In this document: positions 8,425 to 17,496 of the stretch, piece after piece
Numbering within the stretch: position 1 is the stretch's first letter
How the letters are laid out: each line of letters starts with the position of its first letter
NCBI GenBank assembly: GCA_020847855.1
Contig: JADLBH010000020.1
Coordinates: forward strand, 1 to 60,248
DNA length: 60,248 nt
Reading direction: 5' to 3'
Source of the DNA: Fimbriimonadaceae bacterium
GTDB lineage: Bacteria; Armatimonadota; Fimbriimonadia; Fimbriimonadales; Fimbriimonadaceae
Translations under genes and position numbers: made by a program
Notes under the pieces: generated by a model
Told to the model about the DNA's origin: nothing
The model's input: only the letters and a program-made list of their open reading frames with translations
Database searches by the model: none

Positions 8425-11178
8425 ATGACGGTACGCGAGCTGAGGGCCATGTTCCTCGAGTTCTTCGAGTCCAAGGGGCACGTTCGGATGCCCTCTGGCT
8501 CGCTCGTGCCCTACGACGTCACGGGCAGGCTCGACGAGTCCCTGCTGTTCAACGGTGCAGGGATGGTGCAGTTCAAGCCCTATTTCCGAGGTGTAGCCGA
8601 GCCTAGGAGCCGTCGCGCCACAACCTCGCAAAAGTGCCTCCGCACGGGTGACATCGAGTCGGTGGGCAACCCCAACCACTTGACGTTCTTCGAAATGTTG
8701 GGGAACTTCTCCTTTGGCGACTACTTCAAGGCGGAGGCGATCGCTTACTCGTGGGAGTTCCTTACGGACTCGCGGTGGCTTGGGCTCGACCCCAAGCGGC
8801 TCGCCTTCACGGTCTTCGAGGACGATGATGAGGCCTATGACGAGTGGGCGAAGCACCTTTCTGCCAGCGGGATCCTCCCTGAGACCCGGATCTTTCGGCT
8901 TGGTGAGGAGACGAACTACTGGCCCGCTGGCTCCTTCTCCGCGGGGCCACCCGGCCCATGCGGGCCCAATAGCGAGATGTTCTACTGGGTACCGCAGAAC
9001 GAGCCCCCCCCGACTATCGAGGGTGTCTATGCCCGAGAGGACTACCTTCGCGACGATGCCCAGGGCAAGTGGCTCGAGATCTGGAACGACGTGTTCATCC
9101 AGTACGAGTGGCAAGGGGAGGAGCTTGCCAGCGGTGGTTTCCAAAAGACCGGTATGCCGCCGTTGCCTTTCGCCTCGATTGACACGGGCATGGGGATCGA
9201 GAGGACGGTCGTCGTCTTGAACGGACTGAGCTCGGTCTATGAGACCGACGCCTTCACGGGCATCCTCGATGCCCTCGCGAACCTTTCCGACCACGATGAC
9301 ATGTCGGCGCGGCGGATCATTGCGGATCATTTCCGCGCCGCCGCGTTCTGTATCGCCGATGGCGTGCTCCCTTCGAACACCGGTCGAGGTTACGTCTTGC
9401 GGAGATTGATCCGCCGAGCCGTTTTGAAAGGCTCCCGGAGGCTGGGCCTTGCGGAGCCGTTCTTGCACCGCTTGGTAGGTGCTCTTGTCGAGACCTTCGC
9501 CACACACTACACCGAGCTTGCGGAGAAGCGCGACGTGATCGTTGAGACCCTTCGCAACGAGGAAGCCTTGTTTCGGCGAACCCTGGAGAAAGGTACCGAG
9601 CTCTTGCTCGACGCTCTGGACTCGGTCCCCCCCGGCGGGGTTTTGTCCGGCGAAGCCGCGTTCCGCCTGCACGACACATTCGGGTTTCCGTTGGAGGTCA
9701 CGCAAGAGCTCGCAGCCGAGCAAGGAAGGCTCGTGGACATCGCCGGGTACCAGGCTGCGATGGCGAGCGCCCAGGCTCGTTCGCGGGGCGCCGACCAGCG
9801 CGAGAGCGTCTATGGCGGCGTGGTCATCGCCTTCCGCTTCGAGACGGCGGACGGCCCGACCGAGACCGTCTTTCGTGGCTATGAGGTGACCTCGTGTATG
9901 GCGAAGGTGAAGGGCGCCTTGCCGGTCTTGGACGATGCAGGGAGAGCGACCGGGGAAGTGGCCCTGGCGCTCGATCAGACCCCGTTCTACGCCGCAAGCG
10001 GGGGGCAGGTGGCAGACACCGGGGTGGTCCGCTTTGTCCAGTCGAGCGTTGCGCTCCACGTTTCTGACGTGGCCCGCCAGGACGGTGTCATCGTTCACCT
10101 CGCAAGCCCGGAAGCGGCGATCGGGATCGAGGGGGCGAGCGCTTCCGAGGCGACCGACTGGCTCAACCTGAACTTCTTCGACCACGATGTGCAGGCTACG
10201 GTGAAGGTGCTTGACCGTGCGGACACCGTGCGCCACCATACGGCGACGCACCTGTTGCACGCCGCACTGAGAGCGGAGCTAGGGACGCACGTCACGCAGG
10301 CGGGCTCCCTCGTCTCCCCGGAGCACTTGCGGTTCGACTTCACCCACGGGGCCGCGATGGAACCGGCCGAGCTTGACCGAGTGGAGGCTCTCGTGAACGC
10401 TGAGGTGCTTCGTGCCCAATCTGTCGTGACCTATGAAGACGTGCCCATCGAGGACGCACGTCGCATGGGTGCGATGGCGCTCTTTGGGGAGAAGTACGCC
10501 GACCGCGTCCGGGTCGTCCAAGTCGGGGGAATGTCCCCTTCCGAGCCTAGCTTTAGTCGAGAGCTCTGCGGTGGCATCCATGTGCGGAACACCGGAGAGA
10601 TCGGCCTGTTCAAGATTCTCCACGAAGGGAGCGCGGCGAGCGGAGTCCGCCGAATCGAGGCGGTCGCCGGGCTCCGGGCCTATGCTTGGGCCCTCGACCA
10701 GGAGCGCACGATCCGGGAAGCGTCCCAGCGGCTCAAGTCGAGCCCTTCCGAGATTGGCAGCGCGATCGAGCGCACATTGGAGCAGTTGCGGGAGGAGCGG
10801 CGGAAGCGGGAAAGGCTCGCCCAGCAGGGCGGTGGGGCCGATGTCGCCTCGGAGCAGATCGGGCCCTACCTTCTTCTCGTACAAAGCGCGGAAGGCCTCG
10901 GCCCCGAGGATGCCAAGGCGATGGCAGATCGCCTCGTGGATGGCAAACCGGAGGGGGTAGCTCTGGTCTTTGGCATCTCAGAAGGGAAAGTTGCGATCGT
11001 ATGCAAGGTCGGGAAGGACGCCCTTGCAGCCGGCGCACATGGAGGAAACATCGTGAAGGCCGCGGCCCAAGCAACGGGCGGAGGGGGGGGCGGAAGGCCC
11101 GATTTCGCCACCGCGGGCGGTAGGGATCCCTCTAAGATCGCGCAAGCCATCGAGGCGGTGCGACAGGTACTGTCCTAG
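8425..11178 (+). CDS. alaS: Alanyl-tRNA synthetase
   Basis: Charges tRNA-Ala. The class II catalytic domain occupies about 1-240 (FLEFFESKGHVRMPSGSLVP, NHLTFFEMLGNFSFGDYF, PCGPNSEMFY). The editing domain has the zinc site HHTATHLLHAALR near 605 and CGGIHVRNTGEIG near 713. The C-Ala domain follows, with a glycine-rich GGGGGGRPDFATAGG and KIAQAIEAV at the end. Length 917 aa is normal. The start is ATG 8425. It meets the MFS gene tail-to-tail with a 4-bp overlap. Confidence 0.97.
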   Translation: MTVRELRAMFLEFFESKGHVRMPSGSLVPYDVTGRLDESLLFNGAGMVQFKPYFRGVAEPRSRRATTSQKCLRTGDIESVGNPNHLTFFEMLGNFSFGDYFKAEAIAYSWEFLTDSRWLGLDPKRLAFTVFEDDDEAYDEWAKHLSASGILPETRIFRLGEETNYWPAGSFSAGPPGPCGPNSEMFYWVPQNEPPPTIEGVYAREDYLRDDAQGKWLEIWNDVFIQYEWQGEELASGGFQKTGMPPLPFASIDTGMGIERTVVVLNGLSSVYETDAFTGILDALANLSDHDDMSARRIIADHFRAAAFCIADGVLPSNTGRGYVLRRLIRRAVLKGSRRLGLAEPFLHRLVGALVETFATHYTELAEKRDVIVETLRNEEALFRRTLEKGTELLLDALDSVPPGGVLSGEAAFRLHDTFGFPLEVTQELAAEQGRLVDIAGYQAAMASAQARSRGADQRESVYGGVVIAFRFETADGPTETVFRGYEVTSCMAKVKGALPVLDDAGRATGEVALALDQTPFYAASGGQVADTGVVRFVQSSVALHVSDVARQDGVIVHLASPEAAIGIEGASASEATDWLNLNFFDHDVQATVKVLDRADTVRHHTATHLLHAALRAELGTHVTQAGSLVSPEHLRFDFTHGAAMEPAELDRVEALVNAEVLRAQSVVTYEDVPIEDARRMGAMALFGEKYADRVRVVQVGGMSPSEPSFSRELCGGIHVRNTGEIGLFKILHEGSAASGVRRIEAVAGLRAYAWALDQERTIREASQRLKSSPSEIGSAIERTLEQLREERRKRERLAQQGGGADVASEQIGPYLLLVQSAEGLGPEDAKAMADRLVDGKPEGVALVFGISEGKVAIVCKVGKDALAAGAHGGNIVKAAAQATGGGGGGRPDFATAGGRDPSKIAQAIEAVRQVLS

Positions 11179-12494
11179 TCTGCCAGCCTTACGCCTCTCC
11201 GATCGGGGAGTAGGAACGCACCTACGAGGGCGCAGATCGCAGCCACGGAAATGGGGTAGGCAAGCCCGGCAGTCTGCACACCGGACTGGGCTACGGCAGC
11301 CGTACCGATGAGGGGGACCAGCCCACCAAAGACCCCGTTGCCTATGTGATAAGGAAGCGACATGGACGTGTATCGGATCTTGGTCGGGAACAGTTCGACG
11401 AGCAACGCAGCGATCGGGCCATAGACCATGGTGACGAAGACGACTTGGACAAAGACAAGGGCCACCAGAGCGGGGATCGAGAGGGTCGCTCCAGAGTTCG
11501 CCGCCATCGCCACGTAGAGAGGGACGTAGGCTACCGCGGCAAGAGCCATGCCGGATACGATGATCCACTTTCGACCGACCTTGTCGCTCAGGGCGCCGAA
11601 CGCCACGAAGAGCGGGGTCGCCAAGACGAGCGCGATGGCGATCACGGTGTTCGCCACGACCTTGTCCACCTTGAGCTCGGTCTGCAAGAAGTAGAGCGCA
11701 TAGAACTGCCCGGTGTACCAAACGACGCCTTGCCCCATCGTCGCACCGAAGAGCGCGAGCAAGACGAACCGCCGGTTGACGGGCTCGACAAAGCTGTCAC
11801 GTAGTGGGTTCTGGGATCTTTGTCCACGCGCGGCCACTTCCAAGAAGAGAGGGGATTCTTGTAGCTTTCGGCGAATAAAGTAGGAGAAAACGACAAGTAC
11901 GGCTGAGAGGAGGAACGGTACCCTCCACCCCCAGGTTTCAAAGGCAGCCTCGCCCAAACCGACTTGCAGCCCTAGGATGACGCCGATGGAGAGGAGCAAT
12001 CCGAGTGTCGCCGTAGTCTGGATGAAGCTCGTGTAGAACCCTCTCCTTTCGTCCGGTGCGTGCTCTGCCACGTACGTTGCCGCTCCGCCATACTCCCCTC
12101 CCAGGGCGAGCCCTTGAGCGAGCCGGAGAAGCAGGACGAGCAAGGGCGCCGCAACGCCCACCAGCTCGAAAGATGGCACGAGTCCGATCGAGAACGTGGA
12201 CACTCCCATGATAAGCAAGGTGACGAGGAAGGCTGTCTTTCTCCCGACAACGTCCCCGATCCTGCCAAAGACGAGCGCGCCAAAGGGGCGCACGACGAAG
12301 CCGGTGGCAAAGATCGCCAAGGTCGAGAGAAGAGCGACGGTCGGGTTTCCCTTCGGGAAGAACTGTGTGGCGATGATCGTCGCCAAGCTGCCGAAGATGT
12401 AGAAGTCGTACCATTCGATCAACGTTCCGGCCGAGGACGCGGCGATCACTCGCCACAGGGATCGCTGTTGCTCCTTGCTCGTATCCGCATCCAT
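11175..12494 (-). CDS. MFS transporter, metabolite:H+ symporter (MHS/ProP-like) subfamily
   Basis: 439 aa with 12 predicted membrane helices. The N-terminus IAASSAGTLIEWYDFYIFG is the signature of the MHS subfamily (ProP, KgtP, ShiA), followed by the helix 2-3 loop motif GRIGDVVGRKTAF and the matching second-half loop GALSDKVGRKW. The RLAQGLALGGEYGGA segment is also typical. Substrates in this family are osmolytes, dicarboxylates or shikimate, and the sequence does not decide between them. It stands alone on its strand. Confidence 0.87.
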   Translation of the reverse strand: MDADTSKEQQRSLWRVIAASSAGTLIEWYDFYIFGSLATIIATQFFPKGNPTVALLSTLAIFATGFVVRPFGALVFGRIGDVVGRKTAFLVTLLIMGVSTFSIGLVPSFELVGVAAPLLVLLLRLAQGLALGGEYGGAATYVAEHAPDERRGFYTSFIQTTATLGLLLSIGVILGLQVGLGEAAFETWGWRVPFLLSAVLVVFSYFIRRKLQESPLFLEVAARGQRSQNPLRDSFVEPVNRRFVLLALFGATMGQGVVWYTGQFYALYFLQTELKVDKVVANTVIAIALVLATPLFVAFGALSDKVGRKWIIVSGMALAAVAYVPLYVAMAANSGATLSIPALVALVFVQVVFVTMVYGPIAALLVELFPTKIRYTSMSLPYHIGNGVFGGLVPLIGTAAVAQSGVQTAGLAYPISVAAICALVGAFLLPDRRGVRLAD

Positions 12495-12522
12495 CGGAGC
12501 TAAGGACGGATGAACGGCTCGA

Positions 12523-13461
12523 CTAGTCTTGCGGGAGCCATTCGCGCCACTCCGGCCCTGGATCGGTGGCCAGGAACCGTGCCAAGTTCACGTGGAGGCT
12601 GGACGCGGTCGGCGACCACGGCTCTTGGCCGGGAACCTCGTTGCGGTTCTCCCAATCCAGCGCGGTCTCCAGGATGTACCCAAGCACCCTCCCGCAGAAG
12701 CCCGGATCCGTCGCACAGCCCACTTCTCGGTACCCCTCGAGAGCCCACGGGACGGCCCACAGCGGTAGCGTCGAGAAGTCGAACGCAGGGTCGCCCCAAC
12801 CGGCATCACCCCAGTCGAGGATCCCGCTAAAGCTGCCGTCGGGCAAGGCCATGGTATTGAAGCTGTGCGCGTCGTTGTGCAGGAACCGTGGCTCCCCTTG
12901 GTGGGAGTTCGCGGGCCGAAGCCTTTCGATCCATCGCCCTAGCCAGAGCGCGTTGGGGGCATCCAATCTATGATTTTGCACTGCCATTTCTAGGTGGCCC
13001 TCGGGGTCGCTGGGTTCCGCCTCATCGAGCCACCCGAACGGGTCGGGGCACTCGAGGACTCGGGAATGGAGGTGGCCCAGCTCTCGGCCCAACTCACGAT
13101 AGAATCCTGGAAGCTCGGCCTCATGGGGTGAAACGGTACCGAGTGCGACACCGGGCCAGCGTTCATAGAGGGTGATCGTCGCCTCCACGGTGCGCTGCGT
13201 CTCGTCGAAGTCCAAGAGTCGAGGTGTGCGAATGCCGGCGCCGACCACTACTGGCACGGCGACGCTCTCGGTTCGGGCATCGGGATCGCCGGGGAGTTTG
13301 CAGACCCGGACAACGACGTCACCGGCGGCGGCGACCCAATTGACACAAGCCTCGCCGGGGAGCTCTTCGATCTGCGTACGGTGTCCTCGGGCCGCGAGCC
13401 AGCCCAGTACCTGGCTGAGAGGCACTGGGCACGAGGCTGCTAGCCTTGGGGAGCTTGCCAT
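12523..13461 (-). CDS. Aminoglycoside phosphotransferase-family (APH) kinase-like protein
   Basis: 312 aa with the APH/choline-kinase fold. The catalytic loop is FLHNDAHSFNTM (Brenner-type motif with Asn replacing Gly in HGD) and the metal-binding loop is GILDWGDAGWGDPAFDFS. The N-lobe is short (VNWVAAAGDVVVRVCKLPGD). Such proteins phosphorylate small molecules or maltose/homoserine-like substrates, so antibiotic resistance should not be assumed. The start is ATG 13461; it lies 28 bp from the MFS gene start on the same strand. Confidence 0.75.
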   Translation of the reverse strand: MASSPRLAASCPVPLSQVLGWLAARGHRTQIEELPGEACVNWVAAAGDVVVRVCKLPGDPDARTESVAVPVVVGAGIRTPRLLDFDETQRTVEATITLYERWPGVALGTVSPHEAELPGFYRELGRELGHLHSRVLECPDPFGWLDEAEPSDPEGHLEMAVQNHRLDAPNALWLGRWIERLRPANSHQGEPRFLHNDAHSFNTMALPDGSFSGILDWGDAGWGDPAFDFSTLPLWAVPWALEGYREVGCATDPGFCGRVLGYILETALDWENRNEVPGQEPWSPTASSLHVNLARFLATDPGPEWREWLPQD

Positions 13462-13504
13462 GGCACGGGTTCGTCGGCACCGCCGATTCTCGGCCGGATG
13501 CCCC

Positions 13505-14353
13505 TTAGCTTCTCTTCGCCGTGGTCTTCGTCTCCGACGCTTGGTTGATGGTCATCATCCCCATGTCAATGACGCTCGCGGAGCTGGACTCGCTCTTCAC
13601 CAGCAGCCCATCGGCAAGGCTGAACCATGCGTTCGTGACGCCGGTCATGGTCATATTGCCGGAGGACTCCATACCGGGTGCGGCCACGTCGAACGTCACC
13701 TTGCCGTCTAAGAACGACTTGATCTTTGCGCACTCGATGCCGTCCACGGTCTCAAAGGCGATGACTTCGTTCTGCACAGGAATCTCGCCCTTGGCGTTTT
13801 GGAGGAAGCCCATGCTCTGCGCAGCGAGGATGTCGGCAAAGTTGAGCTTGCTCTCCCACTTTGACCCGACGCTCACTGGCTCTTCGGGGAAGGCAAAGCC
13901 GAAGAACCCGATCTGCTTGTACATCTCCCTAGGTTGGATCATGACCATCGTGGCCAGCATGTCGCCGTCTTGGACTCCAGCGAGCACGATATCGGACGTA
14001 AGGCCCCTGGCATCGAACAGTCCGCTGAGGGTCGCCTTCTTGACGGAATTCGTGTCTCCTCCGCCCATTTGCTCGGCCATGCCTCCTTCTATCTTGAACT
14101 CGGTCGTGTTGAGGGTGAACTTCGTCTTCTCGTCCGCGGCCGGTTCGAAACTGTAGACCTGGGAGAGGGAGGTGGTCGAGTCCATGCTCTCGTCCATCGC
14201 GCCTGAGAATGTCATTTTCGTGGTGCTGGTACTCACGGTGGAGAGCTTGCTGCCGGGATTGACCTTGATGCGAACGAGACGGGCGTCTTGTGCGGTCGAG
14301 ATCGCCGCGATAGCGAAGAGGCTGAGAACGAAAGTTGAGCGGGCGGTCGTCAT
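13505..14353 (-). CDS. Secreted protein of unknown function (DUF6263-like)
   Basis: 282 aa. Signal peptide at 1-21 (FVLSLFAIAAISTAQ), then a beta-rich domain beginning ARLVRIKVNPGSKLSTVSTSTTKM. The layout, with an early strand, a prefactor test such as PEEPVSVGSKWESKLNF and a late YSF/FSLADGLLVKSES segment, resembles the DUF6263 family of exported proteins. That family link is from memory of pattern and not certain. No operon partners; its start faces the accessory region. Confidence 0.6.
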   Translation of the reverse strand: MTTARSTFVLSLFAIAAISTAQDARLVRIKVNPGSKLSTVSTSTTKMTFSGAMDESMDSTTSLSQVYSFEPAADEKTKFTLNTTEFKIEGGMAEQMGGGDTNSVKKATLSGLFDARGLTSDIVLAGVQDGDMLATMVMIQPREMYKQIGFFGFAFPEEPVSVGSKWESKLNFADILAAQSMGFLQNAKGEIPVQNEVIAFETVDGIECAKIKSFLDGKVTFDVAAPGMESSGNMTMTGVTNAWFSLADGLLVKSESSSASVIDMGMMTINQASETKTTAKRS

Positions 14354-14554
14354 TGTCGGCTCCGGTGCATAGAGTATACGCTCGCGTGCCGGTTCGGTTT
14401 CGACAGGTTCCAGACGCCAGGACCTACGTCTGGCGCAGGCTCTGGCTACGATTCTCCTCGCCTACCTCGAGCGATCGGGGTACGCCTGGCGCGGTAGGGG
14501 CTCATCTCGCGCGAGGCTCTGCGGATCACGAACTTTGCGAGCGGACTGGTAACC

Positions 14555-14773
14555 TCAGCGGACAGTCCGCGTCTCATGGGCCAAGATGAACGGACAGAAT
14601 CCCTGGTTGAGCAGGCACGGAAACTCCATCCGATTCAGCTTGGCCTCGTTATCGGCGTTGCCGAAATCCTTCAGCGCAAGGTGGTGATAGCAAGGCTGGC
14701 TGCAAGCTCCATTGCTAACGAAGAAGGGGCAGGAAACAGCCTTCTCGCTTAGGCTCGATGGAAGCGAAGGCAA
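14555..14773 (-). CDS. Short Cys-rich ORF downstream of the methyltransferase, possibly a remnant
   Basis: Minus-strand frame open from about 14813 to the TGA at 14555, with no ATG; TTG 14773 would give 72 aa. The product has regularly spaced Cys and His (SCPFFVSNGACSQPCYHHL, then EFPCLLNQGFCPFILAHE), which looks like a metal-binding fold. Third-position GC is higher than in the opposite 58-codon frame (14576-14755), so this strand is the likelier coding one. It follows the methyltransferase by less than 100 bp. It could be the tail of a degraded restriction partner, but I cannot name a family. Confidence 0.35.
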   Translation of the reverse strand: MPSLPSSLSEKAVSCPFFVSNGACSQPCYHHLALKDFGNADNEAKLNRMEFPCLLNQGFCPFILAHETRTVR

Positions 14774-14860
14774 GATTACAATCTCAAACCTGAAGCTCTC
14801 GGAATGTGTGGTTCACGGTACTTGGAAGTTCCTGGCCCACCAAGCGCCGCCATAGGGGAT

Positions 14861-15715
14861 TTATCCGGCGGTCAACAGCTTCAGTTGAGCGGTATCAAGC
14901 CGTCGCATCGCCAACTCAACGGACTCAGGTTTGAGTTCGATGCCAAGGCAAAGGCGATCCATAGTTCGGGCTACGAGACCAACGGTCCCGGAGCCGAAGA
15001 ACGGGTCCAGGATCATGTCTCCCGGCATTGTGGCGGCAAGAATGCAAGGCTCAATCAGTTTTCGCGGAAAAACTGCGAAGTGCGCCTCAGGATAAGGCTC
15101 GGTGTTGATCGGCCAAACCGTTCTTCGGTTTTTGTGCCCGTTCAGGTCCTTTCGCTCTTCAGCAGCTTCAAGCTGGTAGAAGCTATATCGCTCTGACTTC
15201 GAGAACATGAAGATGTACTCGTGAGCAACGGTGAAACGATCTTTCACGCTTTCGGGCTGGCAGTTCGGTTTGTGCCAGATGATGTCGTTGCGCAGATACC
15301 AGCCGTCGTATTGGAGCGCCATGGCGACCTTCCAGGCGACGCCGACAAGATCCTTCGGTTTCAGGCCCGGAGGAGTTGGAGGACGGTAGCTCATCGCTCT
15401 GCCCTTGTTCTTCTCGTCTGGCGCTCGCCAGGTTCGATTGCCGCTTGAGTAGGTGTTGGCGATGTTCAGCCAGAACGTCCCGTCCGGCCTCAGCGTACGC
15501 CGGACCTCTCGAAAAACCTCGACCAGCCCGCTCACATAGTCGTCCAAGCTTGCTTCCGACCCAATTTGCCCGTTGAAGCCGTAGTCCCGGACACCCCAAT
15601 AGGGAGGCGAGGTGATCACAGCCTGAAAGTGGTCGCTCGGGAGCTCGCGCACCACACTGCGAACATCGCCGCAAAGGATTGGAACCGGATTCTCAGGGGT
15701 TGGAAGCTGGATCAT
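14861..15715 (-). CDS. Site-specific DNA methyltransferase (beta class, N4-C or N6-A)
   Basis: 284 aa. Motif IV is TSPPYWGVRDYG near residue 36 and motif I is DPFFGSGTVGL near 245, so the catalytic motif precedes the SAM-binding motif (beta class). The SPPY form is common in N4-cytosine enzymes, but N6-adenine cannot be excluded. The target-recognition region lies between (for example RNDIIWHKPNCQPESVKDRFT). No restriction endonuclease gene is recognisable next to it, so it may be an orphan regulatory or phage-derived methylase. The start ATG 15715 has no clear ribosome-binding site. Confidence 0.88.
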   Translation of the reverse strand: MIQLPTPENPVPILCGDVRSVVRELPSDHFQAVITSPPYWGVRDYGFNGQIGSEASLDDYVSGLVEVFREVRRTLRPDGTFWLNIANTYSSGNRTWRAPDEKNKGRAMSYRPPTPPGLKPKDLVGVAWKVAMALQYDGWYLRNDIIWHKPNCQPESVKDRFTVAHEYIFMFSKSERYSFYQLEAAEERKDLNGHKNRRTVWPINTEPYPEAHFAVFPRKLIEPCILAATMPGDMILDPFFGSGTVGLVARTMDRLCLGIELKPESVELAMRRLDTAQLKLLTAG

Positions 15716-16082
15716 TTTTCGGTAGACGGGATGATACTACACTCGCTCAGGGTTGGCCATTCCCGACTAAACCCGGACTTCATGATCACAAGAGGCCTGG
15801 GCAGGGCTCGCGTGACTCCCACGAGGGCTCTCCCAGTGAAGCCGCCGGGCGAGAACGGAGTGCGCCCGTCGCGCCCCCAGGTCTGAGAGCGCTCTTCCTG
15901 CGGTCAACGATGTGGAGGACGGCTTCCCGTTCGCGTGCCCTTGCCGTTGCACGCTCATCTCAGCCAGGGCCGCCATGCGAGTTGTCTGCGTTGCTCCTCC
16001 ACGTCGTTAGTCTCCTGGCTTGTCTGGGATCAAACGTGGAACCGAGACCGAATCAAAAAATGCGAGAAGTTGACGTTGAGTC
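15716..16082. other. Intergenic region, no supported gene
   Basis: 367 bp between the methyltransferase start and the crcB stop. Short open frames exist on both strands but none has a family pattern, a plausible start with a ribosome-binding site, or codon use like the neighbours. I see no strong hairpin or repeat. Confidence 0.5.
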
Positions 16083-16481
16083 TTAGGGGTGAGCCGGTGG
16101 CCACGCAATTCGCGCCAAGTGGGCTCCAAGCAGACATGCCAGGATCGCCAATGCGTTGCTGCCCAGTATGTACAGAACTGCCAATCCTATCTGCTTCTCC
16201 TCAAAGAGGGCGATGGCCTCGGCAGAATAGGTTGAGAAGGTGGTGTATCCACCGCAAATCCCGACGCTTGCGAACAACCTCCATCCATGATCCCACCCCT
16301 TGGTCATTGCGAGCGCAACGATCGCCCCAAGTGCGAGGGATCCGGTCACATTGATGAGAAGAGTATGCCAAGGGAATGCGGGGTGTGACTTTCCGATGAC
16401 CCAGAAGCCGATCCAGTACCGGAGATTCGCTCCGATCGCCGCCCCGGCGGCTATGGCACACGCATCAGTGAGCCAACGCAT
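16083..16481 (-). CDS. crcB: Fluoride channel CrcB/Fluc
   Basis: Exports fluoride through a dual-topology dimer. 132 aa with four membrane helices. Family signatures are GANLRYWIGFW in helix 1, LLINVTGSLALGAIV in helix 2 and ICGGYTTFSTYSAEA in helix 3, the last lining the fluoride path. ATG 16481 gives the normal N-terminus MRWLTDACAIAAGA; the frame is open for 42 codons upstream (16607), but those residues are charged and match no family N-terminus. No fluoride riboswitch was recognised upstream. Confidence 0.92.
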   Translation of the reverse strand: MRWLTDACAIAAGAAIGANLRYWIGFWVIGKSHPAFPWHTLLINVTGSLALGAIVALAMTKGWDHGWRLFASVGICGGYTTFSTYSAEAIALFEEKQIGLAVLYILGSNALAILACLLGAHLARIAWPPAHP

Positions 16482-16782
16482 AACTACCACGGTACGACGC
16501 AAGTGTTCGGTCGTCGCACACTGAGTTGCACTGCCCAAGACACTCGACTCACTCCGGGAGCGAACCTTGCGAACGTCCGCAATACGGCGTGTTCGAGGCG
16601 CCCCCACACAATTGGGAAGGGCGGTTCAATTTGGTTGCCTTCCGCTTCGTGCCAAGAAACAGAGGATCGCCATCGAATTGAACGGGCCATGAGCATGTTG
16701 AGAGTATGATGCAAACCCCGGCGCGGCGGCACGTTGAAACCACGAAGACGATGATGCATCCCGCGGAAGATACGGACTTCCG
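16482..16782. other. Intergenic region between crcB and the ankyrin gene
   Basis: About 300 bp between divergent genes, so both promoters should be here. No gene is supported. I looked for a fluoride riboswitch (GATGG-type core flanked by a pairing stem) reading toward crcB and found no convincing fold. Confidence 0.4.
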
Positions 16783-17259
16783 ATGGAGCCTATCCTCTCA
16801 GCGGATATCGAGGCACTGGAGTTCCTCGCGCGAGATCATGCGCCTTTTCTCCTCGGCACGGACCCATGGCTTCAGTGGCACTGGCTCACGAACGCAATTG
16901 ACTGCGGAAGCGCGTCTGTCGTTCGTTGGATGTTGGAGAAAGGCGCCTCCCCAGTGTCTCGGGACGAAGAAGGCTACACCGCCCTACATTCCGCGATCGA
17001 ACGTGAAGCGTCGGACAAGTACCAGATCATGGCTATGCTTATAGAATCTGGAGCCGATCTCAACGCGCGCGGAGTCAACGATTGGACTCCTGCCCAATTG
17101 GCAGCCGTGCGCGACGACGTAGCAGCCTTGCGAATCCTGTATGAAGCAGGGGCGAGTTGTTCCGTCCGCACTCGGGTTGACCCCTTTTCTACCCCGCTCG
17201 AAGAGGCCCGGCTTCTCGGTTGTTCGGCTGAGGTGGTCGCCTTCCTCGACGGACATTGA
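16783..17259 (+). CDS. Ankyrin-repeat protein
   Basis: 158 aa made mostly of ankyrin repeats: WLTNAIDCGSASVVRWMLEKGASPVSRDEEG, then YTALHSAIEREASDKYQIMAMLIESGADLNAR, then DWTPAQLAAVRDDVAALRILYEAGAS (each described here by its start and end features, about 33 residues apart). No signal peptide, so probably a cytoplasmic protein-protein binding module. Such small proteins are often immunity or adaptor proteins, but no partner is evident here. The start ATG 16783 is not strongly supported; no upstream ATG is better. Confidence 0.75.
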   Translation: MEPILSADIEALEFLARDHAPFLLGTDPWLQWHWLTNAIDCGSASVVRWMLEKGASPVSRDEEGYTALHSAIEREASDKYQIMAMLIESGADLNARGVNDWTPAQLAAVRDDVAALRILYEAGASCSVRTRVDPFSTPLEEARLLGCSAEVVAFLDGH

Positions 17260-17356
17260 GGCAAGTCAACGAATCCTAAGCCGCTACCGGCCCAAATCGA
17301 CCCTTGTGACCCTGGGCATTCCAGCCGAACTGGATGACCTACTCGGAGAGTCGTTC

Positions 17357-17385
17357 CACCGTGTGTCCTGTATGGACACACGGTG
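17357..17385 (-). terminator. 12-bp perfect stem-loop just 3' of tRNA-Arg
   Basis: The arms CACCGTGTGTCC and GGACACACGGTG pair perfectly around the 5-nt loop TGTAT. It lies 3 nt beyond the CCA end of the tRNA gene on the minus strand. No T-tract follows in either direction, so it is not a classical intrinsic terminator; it may be a processing or Rho-assisted stop signal. Confidence 0.55.
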
Positions 17386-17388
17386 AAT

Positions 17389-17464
17389 TGGCCCGGGCGG
17401 AGGGATTCGAACCCCCGACACCCAGTTCCGAAGACTGGTGCTCTATCCACTGAGCTACGCCCGG
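17389..17464 (-). tRNA. tRNA-Arg(TCG)
   Basis: Read on the minus strand, the 76-nt gene begins CCGGGCG and ends CGCCCGG-G-CCA, with the CCA encoded. The D arm is GCTC...GAGC, the anticodon stem CCAGT/ACTGG holds loop CTTCGGA (anticodon TCG, reading CGA), and the T arm contains GGTTCGAATCC. All stems pair. Confidence 0.97.
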
Positions 17465-17496
17465 ACGAGGGTTCCCCATCGTACCCGTAGCGATCG

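Noticed and set aside
12523-13461. Antibiotic resistance by aminoglycoside phosphotransferase
   Set aside because: The fold is shared by many kinases; the HND variant and lack of resistance-gene context do not support a resistance call.
16600-16700. Fluoride riboswitch upstream of crcB
   Set aside because: A GATGGCGATCC stretch on the minus strand is suggestive, but the flanking stem and the second pairing region are missing.
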